Assembly (NCBI GenBank): GCA_002914845.1 | Contig: JXTC01000056.1 | Span: 835,223-899,222, forward strand | Source of the DNA: Trema orientale | Taxonomy: Eukaryota; Streptophyta; Magnoliopsida; Rosales; Cannabaceae | DNA length: 64,000 nucleotides | Reading direction: 5' to 3' | Shown here: piece by piece, positions 24,127-37,253 of the stretch | How the letters are laid out: every line of letters starts with the position of its first letter | How positions within the stretch are numbered: the stretch's first letter is position 1 | Made by a program: the position numbers and the translations under genes | The notes under the pieces: model-generated | The model's database searches: none | The model's input: only the letters and a program-made list of their open reading frames with translations | Told to the model about the DNA's origin: nothing

Positions 24127-24470
24127 GCCAAAAAAAACCTGAAGTATAGTCTTTCTACAAATTTAATCCTGCATTTTGGCTTGTGCAAAATTATACCTCA
24201 ATATTTTAAATATCTAAAATTTATATATTCTGCATATAAATTGACCAACACATTTCTCACTAAACATAGAATCTAAATTGAAGATATATTATTTTTGATG
24301 ACTAACACAAAAAATCTATTGAAGATAACTTAAAACAGTTAGCATAAATCATCCAATTTGTGAATAGAATGCACAAATTTGTAGGAATTTGAAATATGGA
24401 GGTATAATTTCGTACAAGATAAAAGACATAGTTAAAATTGCAGAAAGATCATACTTCAGGTTTTTTTTTT
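24127..24470. mobile_element. long-TIR MITE (about 345 bp)
   Basis: AAACCTGAAGTATAGTCTTTC at the left end pairs with GAAAGATCATACTTCAGGTTT at the right. The pairing extends through GTGCAAAATTATACCTC / GAGGTATAATTTCGTAC for about 80-100 bases. A poly-T tract follows the right end. No ORF or clear target duplication was found. Confidence 0.65.
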
Positions 24471-24602
24471 TTCTGTTGCAGTTATACTTAAAAAAATTAT
24501 ATTAGGCTAAAATGCAAAGATGTCAAAGTGGATAGAAAAATCCAAAAAGAAATAACTTTTCTTCTTGTATGATTGATTAGTGTTGCGAATTATTGGTCCT
24601 AT

Positions 24603-25010
24603 TCTTATCTTTCATTATATTGTTTGTTAACTAGATGAATGCCATATAACCTCTTTCTATCAACTAACCTGAGCAAACACCAACAAAAGCATTATCGTTG
24701 AAAAATATTTTAGATTGGTCTAGATTATAATCTCAAAAATATAGAATATCTAACATATGTTATATTTCTCACTATAGATAACTCATCTAACGATCAAATC
24801 AACTATAATTTTGCTACCTATGGATTGAAATATAATAAATGCCTATAATAGATCCTAGCATTAGAATCATGTCATAACTATTAGTAGCGCTCCTAAACAA
24901 ATTAAGACATCATTCATAAGGTAATATGTATAGAAAAATATGAACAACTTGAATTAAACAACTAATTAAATAAAATATAAAAAATCAATTAACATTTATG
25001 TCTTAGGACT
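24603..25010 (+). repeat. left member of a diverged direct-repeat pair
   Basis: This stretch shares long blocks, in the same orientation, with 29553-29966, for example ACCTCTTTCTATCAA, GATCAAATCAACTATA, TTTTGCTACCTATGGATTGA and AGACATCATTCATA. The copies lie about 4.95 kb apart and bracket a dead FAR1-like gene. They could be very old LTRs or the two ends of an ancient duplication. No primer-binding site or polypurine tract was found beside them. Confidence 0.6.
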
Positions 25011-26480
25011 TTGAAATCACCCTTAACCTAATCTAAGGCCTACTTTAGTATATGTATATATATATATATGAGAATAAATAACTAAAAAATTATACTAGAA
25101 TTTTAAAAAAATAAAAATAAAAACTAAAGGGAAAGAAGAAAGAATGAAGGTAATGGCTGCAACGGCTCCCATGCTCTCCTGCTTGCTCTCTTTAGGTTTT
25201 TAGTGTATTCTTAAAGCTCCTAAGTATCTAAGACTGACTCCCATCTAGTATAGAGGCTCCTGTTTATAAGCAATTGAGCCTATGAGGTGTCTAGGTCAAG
25301 TTCCGCATGGATTATGAGACTTGGACATCAAAATTGTGCCAAGTCGGTGGAAAATCCACTACTCTAGCACCGCGATGCACGAATTCCAGCGTCAAGTTTT
25401 TGGTAGATTATTATTTTTTTTCTTATATTCTCCTGTGGAGCCGTGGCGCCAGGCCTCTGTTTTAACTTCCTCATCTCAGCTTGTCCAACTTTTGTCATTT
25501 TTGCTTGTTCTCGGCCTGTTTTAATTCCTTTTCACCATTTAACCTCCACAACACCTATAAACACATGAATAGCATTAATAGTCTTAAAATGATATAAAAA
25601 CCAAGAAAATAGTATAAAAAATGGCTATCATATAAGTGTAAAATCAACATCTATCAAAGGGTATTTATTATTTACCAAATTACAATTATCACTCATAGCC
25701 ACAAGTCAAAAAATTGGAAGGTATGATTGCTCGATTTTTATTTTTTTTAATAATGAGATTTTAATAACATAGGGGAAATGAATAAATATGATAATGGAGA
25801 AACTAAATATTTTTGATTTGACAAGGGCAAAATTTTTCAATTTTCTATTAATTATGCATGTAATGGTAATTGGTAGAAGATCTTTATAATATCAAATCTT
25901 GTATATTCATTGTAATAACTTTCATAATTACAATGTAGTTATTTAATAAAGAAGGATTAATATGGTACATTGATTGTAGATTAATAATATAATGTAATAT
26001 GATGTAGTTAAATTTAAATTACATTCAGTTGAAAAATATTATGTAATATTATATGGAAAAAAAACAAATTCTTATATTACACTAAAATAAAAACTCAAAA
26101 TTGTTTTTAAAGAAATTGTCGTTTTTGTAATTAAATATTTTTTCATCGTAATATTAATTACGTTTTAGTTATGTCATTTAATATAGTTTCTTGGGTATTC
26201 ATTATATAAGTTGATTTCTAATTGTCAATATTTATTTAATTAACTAAAACTAATTACATTTTATGGTTTGATTTTCGAGTTATTTTTTAATTAATTCTCT
26301 CATTTTTCAATGTTCGAATATTTTAATCAACTTGTTGCTTACAAATTGATAGTTAAACACAACCTTTTATTTCTTTAGGAACCTTTTAAGTCTTACAAAT
26401 GCTTATTCTTCTTTTTTTTTTTTTCATCAATACATTTCTAGAAATGGCAAAAACTTTCACATAAATTACAAAACTCAAAA
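25011..26480. other. AT-rich spacer, possible gypsy LTR remnant
   Basis: Positions 25130-25660 are less AT-rich and end in ATGGCTATCATATAAGTGTA followed by AATCAACATCTATCA, which resembles the tails of some plant Ty3-type LTRs. I found no second copy in the window and no coding sequence. The rest is AT-rich and without recognisable features. Confidence 0.25.
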
Positions 26481-28960
26481 CCATCAACAAATGCACTATA
26501 AACTTGAATGATGATGATGACGAAGATTTTCTTGATTGGATGGGTGTATGTACATATAGCGAACACAATGATATGGTAGATAAAATCCTTCTTGATGACT
26601 AGGTCGAAGAAGAGTACGTTGAAGACCAAGATCTTATTCTTAATGATAACAACGAATGGAATGATCTAGAAAATAAGTTGTGAGAAAATTTGATGAGCTC
26701 ATTGGACATTGATAAAAAAACTTGAAGACTTATTAGAGTTGGACTTAATAGAGAATGAATTCATAACTATGGAATAAGCAGAGATATTCTATACATTGTA
26801 CTAAAAAGTAATCTATTTTAGCGTTTCTAAAAAACTCACAAGAAGAAATGCTAGTTTTGTGTGAGATAACAAGTATAAGCAGATTGCATTCAAATGAAGT
26901 ATATAAAGACCCTAAATTTTTGCATATAGAAAACAGGTTTCATGAATCTCAGAATGTAACAAGGACAGGTTGTCAAGCTACCTTTACAATACATTAAAAA
27001 AGAAAAAGAAAATGGAAACTAGTACTTGGGTTGTTAAATGTTTTAGGACTCATCATAACCATCTCTTAGTATTGCCCCACCAAAAACCTTTCCTCAGATC
27101 TAATAGAAAATTAGCAGAAGCAGCTATAGAGCAATCAATGATAATGAAAAGGTCTGGCATAAGGATATGCAATATTTGGTAATATAAGGTAGAAGAACAT
27201 GGAGGTTGGAAGAACATAGGATGTATAAAATTAGATTTATATAAGGCATTCGAAAGAAGTATAAAGTGTAAAATGATTGTAAAATTTCCACTGCATTAGG
27301 TTATCTTCAATCAAAGAAGGGACCAAACTCAGACTTATTCTACATGCATGCCATTGACGATGAAGGAAGGTTGACTAACTTTTTTTGGGTTGATGGAACT
27401 TACAGATTGGACTACAAGTTATTTAGTGATTGTTTGGCTTTTGATTCAACCTTTAAACCAAACAAGTTAGTCATTCCTTTATTCATTTATATATATATAC
27501 ACTCTATATTGTATTATTTTCTTTTGTGTTTTGCTTCTTACTAATCGAGTATAATGTGCTTTTCTTCTTTTAAATATGTACAATAAACCATTAGTAATTT
27601 TGTTAAGATCGAATAGTCATATTAGAACATATGTATTTGGCTTTGCTTTACTTCAAAATGAGTCAACAGAAATATATATATGGGTTTTGAAGACATTTTT
27701 AGAGTATATGAATGGTAAGAAGCTTAAAACAGTTTTGACGAATTATCAGTCCATGAATAAAGCACTTGAGGATATAATGCTTGAAGTTGTATATTGTATA
27801 TGTTCATGAATATCATAAAGAGTCCCATGCATCATATGTATAAAGTCAAATTCACCAAAGATTTGAAAAAAATTGATATTCAGATAATTTTATTCATAAA
27901 TAGTTCGATTTTGTTATTAAGTTTTTATTTAATAAAATATTGTGAATCGATTTAATTTTAACATGTACTATTTTGAGGAGGAATATGAACTACAATAGAT
28001 AAAGCTAAAAAAGAAAATATGACTTGATGAACAATGACTAGTTGGAAGCACAATACATTACAAGGCACATATGAGCGGATTACCATCTTCGTAACTATTA
28101 GTGGTTGTAGAGCAACTAAAAGATGTGAAACTATAAATGCTTTCTTGAAAAAATATTGGAAGGTACTGTGATAATAGTTTAGTTACTTTGCATTATAACG
28201 AGATGACCGAGCACTACAAGACTAAAAATGGCTGAACCTTTGTTAAATCAAACCAATATGCCATCTGTGGAAGAACAATCAGCTTTAATTTTTACAAGAG
28301 AAACTTTTTACAGAGTGAATAATGAGACAATGCAGGCTGATCAATATATTATTGTACAATGTGACCAAAGTGGCTACAAAATATCAAAATACATGTGTTA
28401 GAATCTGAAGCATAAGATCTTTTACTCATTTGATGGCGATGATGAGAGATGTGATTGCTACTGGTTCGAGACTAAAGGAATATTATGCAGACATATTTTT
28501 ACAACCATGAAGTACCTAAATAAATCAGAATTCTTGCCATGCCTAGTCAAAAGTCTATAGCTCAAAGATACTAAAGATATTGATTTATTAGCACTTGGTA
28601 AATAGAGAAAATGCCCACATCTAAATGTAATTGAGAATACAATATATGGTAGAGTAAGCACACAATGCAATTTGGTTTCATACTATGCTACTAAATCTAC
28701 AAAAGTATTTAACAGAGCTATGAAAGTGTTGTCTGAATTGATAATAGATTTGCAAGAAATAACAAGAAAGAAGATCATGATGATTCTTTGATTTCAAAAG
28801 ATGAGACAGTGATAGAAATGTCATTTGAAATCAAAGATCCAACATAGGTATCAACAAAAGATTGACCTACTTAGTCAAATATATCTAAGTTAATGTTCTC
28901 TCAAAGTCATAATAAAAGAAAAGTGTTGATAAACCCATATACTATAAAGCTTGTGGAAGG
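26480..28960 (+). pseudogene. FAR1/FHY3-type (MULE-transposase-derived) pseudogene
   Basis: Fragments in several frames follow the domain order of FAR1-related proteins. An acidic N-terminal region lies at about 26500-26640. A FAR1 DNA-binding domain lies at about 26830-27130, with RTGCQA, then a one-frame shift to TWVVKCFRTHHNHLL. Pieces of a MULE transposase core lie at 27344-27470 (LTNFFWVDGTYRLDYKLF, FDSTFKPNK) and 27600-27800 (FGFALLQNES, then TNYQSMNKALE where the family has TDQ). A SWIM zinc finger lies at about 28440-28520 (CDCYWFETKGILCRH, which keeps the CxC...CxH ligands). Many stops and frameshifts make it non-coding. FAR1/FHY3 proteins are transcription factors domesticated from Mutator transposases. 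I cannot tell whether this was a host FRS gene or a transposase. Confidence 0.75.
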
Positions 28961-29552
28961 AGTGGACAAGATTCAAGGAATTTTTCAACAAGGATAAATG
29001 AAGGAGTGCAAAAAGCTCAAGGCAAAAGAAGAAATATTGGTTATTCTAACCTTTAGGAATTTCCATGAATTGAAATATTAGTTTTGCTAACTTTTAAGAA
29101 TTTTCATAAAGTCTTTTTTTTTTTTTGTCCTTGTTTGTTCTACATGGTGGCCAACTTAAAAAAAAAAAAAAAACATATAGAGCTTATTATAGTTTTCAAA
29201 TATTTTCAATACTTTTTTCTATAATATATAGGTTAAATTGGATTAGATTGAATACGTTTAGTATGTAAATATTCGAATATTAATTTTTAATACTTGACTT
29301 ATATTCGAACATTAATGTGTTGTTGTTCTGATATTCATCTTTAAAGAATCTTCATATAAAAATAAAAACACAAGATGTTATATTATGAAGATATTGAATT
29401 TGAAATGATCACCATCACATCTAAAATATTTGTATATTCTATTGTATTATTTTCTCTTGTGAAATCACATATATTTAGATTATCCAAACCCTAACATTTA
29501 GTCATAAATACCTCATTATTATGAAAAAAAGCTAGTAACTATCCTTTCATTC

Positions 29553-29966
29553 TTTCCTTATATTGTATATCTAGACAAACGCTATAGAAAACCTCTTTCT
29601 ATCAAATAACCTAAGTATACAAATGCTCTAAAATTACCCAATAGAAGCACTAAGTAAAGAAAGATAGATTGATCTAGGTAATCATCATATAAAAATAAAT
29701 TTCTAACCTAGGTTATGTTCCTTAAAAGTATAGATAATTCATCGAATGATCAAATCAACTATAGTTTTGCTACCTATGGATTGAAATATAGTAAACTCTT
29801 ATTTAAACCTTAGTATTAGAATCATATCATGACTATATAGTAGCGTACCTAAACAAATCAAGACATCATTCATAGTCCAATGTGTACAGAAGAATATTAA
29901 CAACTTTAAATAAATAACTAACTGCAAAAAATCTAAAAATTAAAGAACAAACATGATTAAGGCTTT
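29553..29966 (+). repeat. right member of the direct-repeat pair
   Basis: This is a diverged copy of 24603-25010 in the same orientation. Its right edge runs directly into the S-acyltransferase gene fragment at 29962. Confidence 0.6.
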
Positions 29967-30039
29967 TGACATTGCAGGATACACTGTTGAATATTGATAT
30001 GAAATCTTCTGAAGAGATTAGAAATTGGTCTCAACTTTG
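29962..30039 (+). pseudogene. S-acyltransferase gene fragment, left piece (exon 9)
   Basis: TTTGACATTGCAG plus the exon body match the intron 8/exon 9 junction of the intact gene at 48233-48300. The copy has several substitutions and is cut by the Copia element at 30040. The remainder continues at 37254 after a repeat of CTTTG. Confidence 0.85.
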
Positions 30040-31713
30040 TCTTAGCCCAAGATTGACTGCCTAAGAGGGGGGTGAATTGGGTTTTAAAATTTTTTAATAA
30101 CTTTTTCAACTATGTAAAATCATAGACTACTATTTTAAAACTTTTAAGCTAAATAAATAATAATAACAAATATATAACAGTACTACTAAGTAAATTAAGC
30201 ATAATAAATATCAAACACTCAATCAAATAGCTTGCAATAAAGTAAACAGTATAAAGATAGAGAAAATACAAACTCAATTTTTACGAGTTTTGATAAATAC
30301 GACAGTTTGCCTATGTCCCAGGTCCTCAGCAACTTGCTTCGAGCTTTCCACTATCAGATCAAGATTATGAGCTTGACGACCCTTGTATAAATAGAGTGAA
30401 TTCTTCTTAGATTCACCCTAGCCTTTAAAATAGTTTTGACTCCGACTCTATTATGCCTAACCTCGAATTATTTTAACTTTGGTGACCACCTCACCTACAC
30501 GGATTGTTTAGCTAATGGTGTCAATCTCAACAACTCACGGGTTGTTTATGACTCCAGTGGTAACCTCACCTATATACGGGTTGTTTATGACTCCGGTGCA
30601 AACCTCACCTCAACTCAAATCCGTTTTCAATAAAAGAGTGAACACACTTACTCACGAACTCTCCTCACAAAATAATAAATACAATTTTGGCTTTGGAGAT
30701 TTGAGAATAATGCATTATAGATGCTCTAAAAATTGGCTCACTATGATTTGAAAGTGTAATTGATATGAAAATAGACTAAGATACTTTGAGAGTAGATGAA
30801 TATCAATTTAGGTTCATGCTCAAGTCATAAATGTCACCAAATGAGGCTCAATATAAAGATATTCAAGAAAACTATTTATAGCCGTTATTAGTTTTTTGCC
30901 AAACGTTTGGTCGACCAAAATTAAAGTTGCTCGACCAAAAATATAGCTGTTAGAGTTTGATACGTCAGTTCGGCTCTAATAGTAATTTCTGGCCATTAGT
31001 TTGAAAACTGGTTGACCAACTTTTGGTCGACCAAAATCATTGTTGGTCGACCAAAATCAAACCTATTTTTGGTCGTTTTTTAAACTTTGACAGGATTTTT
31101 GGCCTTTTTCAGATTTTAACATTTTTTGATGTTTTTCAAAAACTGACTTCTAAACTTAATTTAAACACTTTAAAAATATTAGAAATCAATTTGAAAGGAA
31201 TATTTTGGCTTTTACAAATTTATTTTAATTTCACAAATATATTTAACAATAATTTAGAATGTGTTTATTCTAAAAAACATTCTTGTTTGCAAATAAAAAT
31301 ATCTTCTTTTAGCTTATTTCAAATAATCATGATTTCAAATATATTTGTAACTAATTTAAACTTAAGAAATTATTATTTTTTATTTTCAAACTTCTATGAT
31401 ATAATAACCATTTTAAGCTAAAGATAGTTGAAAATTCTTTTTGAAAGTAGGAGCCAATGCAAAAAGAATCTATATGCAATGAACTAAATCAAATACAAGA
31501 CTAAGTATAAAAATATACCCTATCTAGACATGGTCTTATATCTTGATTGTCCATCGTCAAGCTTGATTCTAGTAAGTCCATATATATCCATCTTCAAGCT
31601 TGAGTTAAAACTTTGAAACCATTTCACTATACACACAAGTTTAATCATTATACTAAATCAAACGTTTGCTATCTTCAAAATAAGAGTAAGATTGAAACCT
31701 CATTTTCTCAACA
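30040..31713 (-). repeat. 3' LTR of the Copia element (left on the map)
   Basis: This is a direct repeat of 35600-37253. It contains a cluster of TTGGTCGACCAA palindromes (30906-30918, 31021-31034, 31043-31056) and short repeated units of the form GACTCC-GGT-AACCTCACCT (30550-30610). These units create a spurious ORF of similar sequence in both LTRs. Confidence 0.9.
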
Positions 31714-31728
31714 ATCTCCCCCTTTTTT
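31714..31728 (-). other. polypurine tract of the Copia element
   Basis: On the minus strand AAAAAAGGGGGAGAT immediately precedes the LTR start TGTTGAG. This is the plus-strand priming site and fixes the element's orientation. Confidence 0.85.
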
Positions 31729-34220
31729 ATGACGACAAATATTGATTTATGGGATAAAAGAAAATATGTAACAAGGTTATGAAAATATGGAATTTGATAA
31801 ATTCACCTTAATCCTTAACATATTTTAAGTTTTATCTCAAAATATGCTTGAAAAAGTAAAACAGACTTGCTCTCTCTTTTTAACTCAATTAATCATCATA
31901 AGCATATTGTGAGAAAATGTAAAATGAATGTATACTAAACAAAGTTCTCCCCCTTAAAATATGCACACTCATAAATGAATCTTTTTCTCCTCATATTCAT
32001 AAATCATCATCCTTCTTCCCCTTTTGACATCATTAAAAGGATAGGAATAATTTTCAAATTAGATATCTCATAGAAACTAATCTATCCCTTTGAAATAAGA
32101 TTCTCCCTACATTAATTTAGTATATTTCTCTTCTCCTTTGAAATCATGATAAAATTATATGAAAGAGTAATACACAAACAATTTTCTCTCATGAAAAAAA
32201 AATAACATGACAAGTTATGCAATTAGGAGATATGAAGGAACAAGAATTGAATAATCTTCAAAATAAGAATAACAATATCAAACAAAAGATTGAACAACAA
32301 TATGATGACAAAGTGAAAATAAGAGCATTCTTTTAATTTTTTATAAAACTTCTTCTATTAATAATAAGTATGACAAATGTAGCATATTCAAAATAGAGAA
32401 GTTGCATCAAATCAAGATCATGAAAGCTTTAAGTATTAATATTTCACTTGTTCAAAATATATTTCTCCAAGTATAATCAATACAAAATAAATAATTTCTT
32501 TTTCTTCATTTTCATCAAATTATAGAGAACATATCAAAAATTATGCATTCAAAAGATATATAACGATTTAGTACAATAAAAAAATCATAAATATGCTCCC
32601 TACAATATATGAATTATGATCAAAAGTTAAATAACCAAAGTAGGTAAAGATCATTCACATAAGAGAGATATCAATGTCAAATAGTAGAATCATAAGCATA
32701 AGGCAGCCAAATTAAGAGAAACATTCAAGATAATAATTCATTTGATCATTAATTCATTGAATCTCAAAGTCTTGAAAGTCCAAGAAAAATCAAAATATGA
32801 CTTTCATCAAAAGATTTACTTGTATAATGTCATTAGATGAATAATCATACACAAATATTTAGAATGACAAAGTTACAAAATATAATCATTGAATTCAAGC
32901 AAGATGTCATTTTAGTTCTAAAATCAATTTCCATACATCTACTTATATATATGCATAAAATATATCACCAATAGAAATAAAATTATTTAATTAATGTATT
33001 TGAGATTTGTTATGAATGACCATCAAGGATTTGCACAAAAATAAGAATTCAAGTACTATGCATTGTACAATCTATTTGAATCATATAAAAGTAATTAATA
33101 TATCAATCAAATTTAAACATAAATAAATAAAATCATATATACCATCCTTCTACAAGCTCTTCATCTTCTTTGTGTTAAGGTTGGACTTAATCGTTATCTT
33201 TGATTTATCTTTAAGATCTAATCATTCAAGGTTTATTCCACACCTACACACAATATCATCTATGCTTTTCTCCTTGAAGGAGTTATTAGTTTCATCAGAT
33301 ATCACATGCATAAATCCATCTACTACTTAGTTCTTTTATTGAAAAACTCTCTTTATGCATTATTAGTAGTAGAGTAACCGAAAAAAGTTCTAACATTGGA
33401 TTTTGAATCAATATTTTTAAGTTGTTTTTGATTTTTAGAAGAAACAAAGTATTTACATCCAAAGACTCTAAAATAACCAATACTAGGTTTTTGATCATTT
33501 CAAAACTCATGATGGTATTTTATTCAAAATAAGTTTAATCAACATCTGGTTTAAAATATAATAAATAGTATTGACTACTTTGGCCAAAGATATTTGTATT
33601 CGACATAACTATTTTGAAACCAAAAAAAAAAATTATAAAAACAAAAATCAACTACCTCGAGGTCATAATATTTTTCAAAAAAAAAGTTGACTTTCCAAAG
33701 TAACATGCTTTACAATTCTTGTCATTTCCAAAAAAAATTAGACTAGCTAAACCATAACAAGATTTTTTTTAGTTAAGTTTTGAAATAATAACCATACTAG
33801 CATGTCCAAGTTTTATATGTCATAATTAATAAACATTTTCTTTTAAAGCAAAAAAAATTATCTTGACTTGAAAATTTTTCCACAAAAGAAAAAAATTATT
33901 AAAAGATATATCTTATTTCTTCAGATTTTTAAATTGAGCTTTTGAAATGTCAAAGAAAAACTCAATAACTTAATCACATAATTGAGAAAAACTAAGCATA
34001 TTATTTTTCTAGTAAGATATTCTCAAAGATAGATAAAAAAATTATTACCGATATTACTTATGCTAATGATCTTGCTTTTTGTGTTATCGCCAAAAATAAA
34101 ATATTCACCATCATTTCTTTGTAAAAGTTGAGAGCTTGGTGAAGTCATTAGTTTTGCTCTTGGAACACCCACTTTCTTGCTTGTACCTACAACAAAGATT
34201 CAAATATGGATTTTTAGTAC

Positions 34221-35549
34221 TCACATGACTTTGGGTCCATGAGAGTTAGTCTTAGATTCTTTTGGTACCCAAGCTAGTTTTCCACCAAAATAAGTATTTT
34301 TCTTCACAAAGCATGAAAAGCTAGTGTATCCATCTTGATTGCAATAATTGCATACACATTTTGAGTCACTACTAGATGTTACTTTGACAAAATAAGTTTT
34401 GAAATACTTTTGTTCTATAAAAAGTTTGTATCCTATTCCTTTTTTGTCAAAAATACATCCTTGCCTACTAAGTATCATATCAAAATTTTTCTTTCTATTT
34501 GTAAATTTGTGGATAACTTTAGTCAAATAGAAAATTTTGTCATTGAAGGAAACATTTTCATTTAACAAAATGTCACAATTACTACAAGGTAATTTTGTTT
34601 CCTTTTCTTTTGTAAGCTCTTCAATTATTTTTGACAAACTAAGAATTTCTTTTTTTAGAACATTATTCTTAAAAATGAGTTTTTCATAGTTTTTGTGTAA
34701 ATCATTAAAGTAACTCAATAGATTTTCATATGATAAATCACAATCACTATCATTGTCACTATTATTATCATTGGGGTTAAGAGATTTTACTTCATCCTCA
34801 GTTGCCATGAAACACATGTTGTCACCTTGAACTTCTTCATTAATTCATTGTTTCCATTATCAACACAAATGGCCTTCATTTCTTTTTTTTCCTCTCCATT
34901 TTGATTTTCATTCTTGATCATCATGATTTTACGAGAAATGAAAAATTTGATGAGTTCTTCTAGAGGAACATTGGTGACGTCTTTCTCTTTTTGGATAGCA
35001 ACTATCTCCTTTTGATATGCTTTTTGTTATGATTTTTATAACCTTTGTTACCATTTTGGTATTGCTATAAGTTTTCTCAAGAGTATGAAGATCATTAGTG
35101 ATGTTAATAAATCTTATAATCATTTGAGCAATAGATTCATCATTTTTCATTTCAAATAACTCATAGTCATGCACAAGCATACTAATTTTATTTTCTTTCA
35201 TTTGACTTGTGTTTTTATATAAGCTTCTAAGTATTTTCTACATTTCATGTGCACTAGTAGCCATTTGTACGCTATTATAAATATTTACATCTAGACTACA
35301 TAACAAACAATGCAAAGCAAATCTATTCCTAGAAAATATGATTTTATCAAAATTATCATATTCATCTAATTTTTTTTCAACAAATTTATCATCAATTATT
35401 TTTCTAATATTCAATAAATCATCACTCATAAACTTAAGAAATTTAAGCATTTTAATTTTCAAAATATTATAGTCAATACCATTGAAAAATGGTGGTCTAG
35501 TTGAAAACCCTTCATTTGAAAGATTCTAAAAATTATTTGGGTTCGCCAT
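34221..35549 (-). pseudogene. Copia gag remnant (UBN2-type)
   Basis: The start lies at 35549 (MANPN) with a stop a few codons later. Recognisable gag follows: RPPFFNGIDYNI, then ORFs 35238-35462 and 34929-35201 (NDESIAQMIIRFINITNDL). A third ORF, 34221-34817, has a coiled-coil-like region (YEKLIFKNNVLKKEILSLSK) and a zinc knuckle CNYCNQDGYTSFSC in which the usual His is Tyr. Frameshifts and stops separate the pieces. It is the capsid/nucleocapsid part of the retrotransposon. Confidence 0.85.
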
Positions 35550-35586
35550 CTCAAGATGGTTAAGTCTTTAAATTTTGAGCACTAAG

Positions 35587-35599
35587 CTCTAATACCAAT
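35587..35599 (-). other. primer-binding site of the Copia element
   Basis: On the minus strand ATTGGTATTAGAG follows the 5' LTR end. It matches the plant initiator-Met-tRNA-type site TGGTATCAGAG with one change. Confidence 0.85.
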
Positions 35600-37253
35600 T
35601 ACTAGCCCAAGATTCACTATTCAAAAAGAGAGGTGAATTGGGTTTTAAAACTTTTTAAGAATCTTTTTAATTATGTAAAATCATAGACCACTATTTTAAA
35701 ACTTTTAAGCTAAATAAATAATTATATAACAGTAATACTAAGTAAATTAAGCACATTAAATATCAAACACTCAATCAAATAGCTTGCAATAAAGTAAAGA
35801 ATGTAGCGATAGAGAAAATACAAACTCGGTTTTTACGAAGTTCGACAAACACGATGGTTTGCCTACGTCCCCGGCCCTCGGAAACTTGCTTCAAGCTTTC
35901 TACTATCGGATCAAGATTATGGGCTTAACCGACCCTTGTACAAACGGAGTGAATTCTTCTTAGGCACACCCTAGCCTTTACAATAATCTTGACTCCGACT
36001 TTATCATACCTAACCTCAGATTATTTTGACTACGGTGACAACCTCACCTACACGGATTGTTTGGCCAATGGTACCAATCTCACCAACTCACGGGTTATTT
36101 ATGACTCCGATGGTAACCTCACCTATACACAGGTTGTTTATGACAATGGTGCCAACCTCACCTCAACTATAATTGTTTTTCAATAAAAGAGTGAACACAC
36201 TCACTCACAAACTCTCTTCACAAAATAATGAATACAATTTTGGTTTTAGAGATTTGAGAACAATGCACTATAGATGCTCTAAGATTGGCTCAAGTAGATA
36301 AATATCAATTTAGGCTCATGATCAAGTCATAAATACCATCAAATGAGGCTTTATATATAGATATCCAGGAAAACTAGTTTATAATCGCTATTAGCTTTTT
36401 GCCAAACGTTTGGTCGACCAAAATTAAAGCTGGTCGACCAAAAATATAGCTATTGGAGTTTGATACATTAATTCAGCTCCAACGGTTATTTCTAGCCATT
36501 GGTTCGAAAAGTGGTCGACCAAAGTTTGTCGACCAAAATCGCTGTAGGTCGACCAAAATCAAACCTATTTTTGGTCATTTTTCAAGCTTTGATAGGATTT
36601 TTGGCTTTTTTTTTTTCAGATTTTGACAGCTTTTATTATTTTTTAAAAACTGACTTCTAAACTTATTTTTAACACTTTAAAAATATTAGAAATCAATTTG
36701 AAAAGAATACTTTGGCTTTTGTAAATTTGTTTTACTTTCATAAATATATTTAACAATAATTTAAAGTGTTTATACTAAAATCACATTATTGTTTGCAAAT
36801 AGAAAATCCTCTTTTAGCCTATTTCAAATAATCATGATTTCAAATATATTTGTAACTTATTTAAACTTAAGAAATCATTATTTTTTTATTTCAAACTTCT
36901 ATGATAAAATAACCATTTTAAGTTTAAGATAGCTTGAAAATTCTTTTGAAAGTATTTGAAAATTCTTTTTGAAAGTATGAGCCAATGCAAAGACAATCTA
37001 TGTGTAATGAACTAAATCAAATACAAGACTAAGTATAAAATATACCTTATCTAGATATGGTCTTGTATCTTGATCGTCCATTGTCAAGCTTAATTCTAGT
37101 AAGTCCATATGCATCCATCTTTAAGTTTGATTCCTTGATTAACTTGAGTTAGAACTTTGAAACCGTTTCACTACACACTCAAGTTCAATCATTAGTACTA
37201 AATCAAATGTTTGTTATCTTCAAAATAAGAGTAAGATTGAAACCTTCTCAACA
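35600..37253 (-). repeat. 5' LTR of the Copia element (right on the map)
   Basis: This is the partner of 30040-31713, with the same TTGGTCGACCAA cluster (near 36408-36420 and 36545-36560). It ends at the exact target duplication CTTTG. Confidence 0.9.

Larger units (their letters stand above)
30040..37253 (-). mobile_element. degenerate SIRE-like Copia LTR retrotransposon
   Basis: Two direct LTRs (30040-31713 and 35600-37253) enclose only 3.9 kb. The minus-strand orientation follows from the primer-binding site (ATTGGTATTAGAG, initiator-Met-tRNA type) beside the right LTR and a polypurine tract (AAAAAAGGGGGAGAT) beside the left LTR. On the minus strand the LTR starts TGTTGAGAA. The 5-bp target duplication CTTTG is exact (30035-30039, 37254-37258). 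The interior holds a broken gag (34221-35549). A short piece of the pre-integrase region (GDNTKSKIISISNIG, about 34050-34130) and a piece of the integrase C-terminal region (GYFRVFGCK..., about 33300-33490) also survive. Reverse transcriptase and RNase H are not recognisable. LTRs differ by many substitutions, so it is an old, inactive element. Confidence 0.92.

Noticed and set aside
30436..30633. ORF with repeated NLT / VVYDS units, also at 35989-36186
   Set aside because: Present in the same place in both LTRs of the Copia element. It comes from short repeated units in the LTR and has no coding role.
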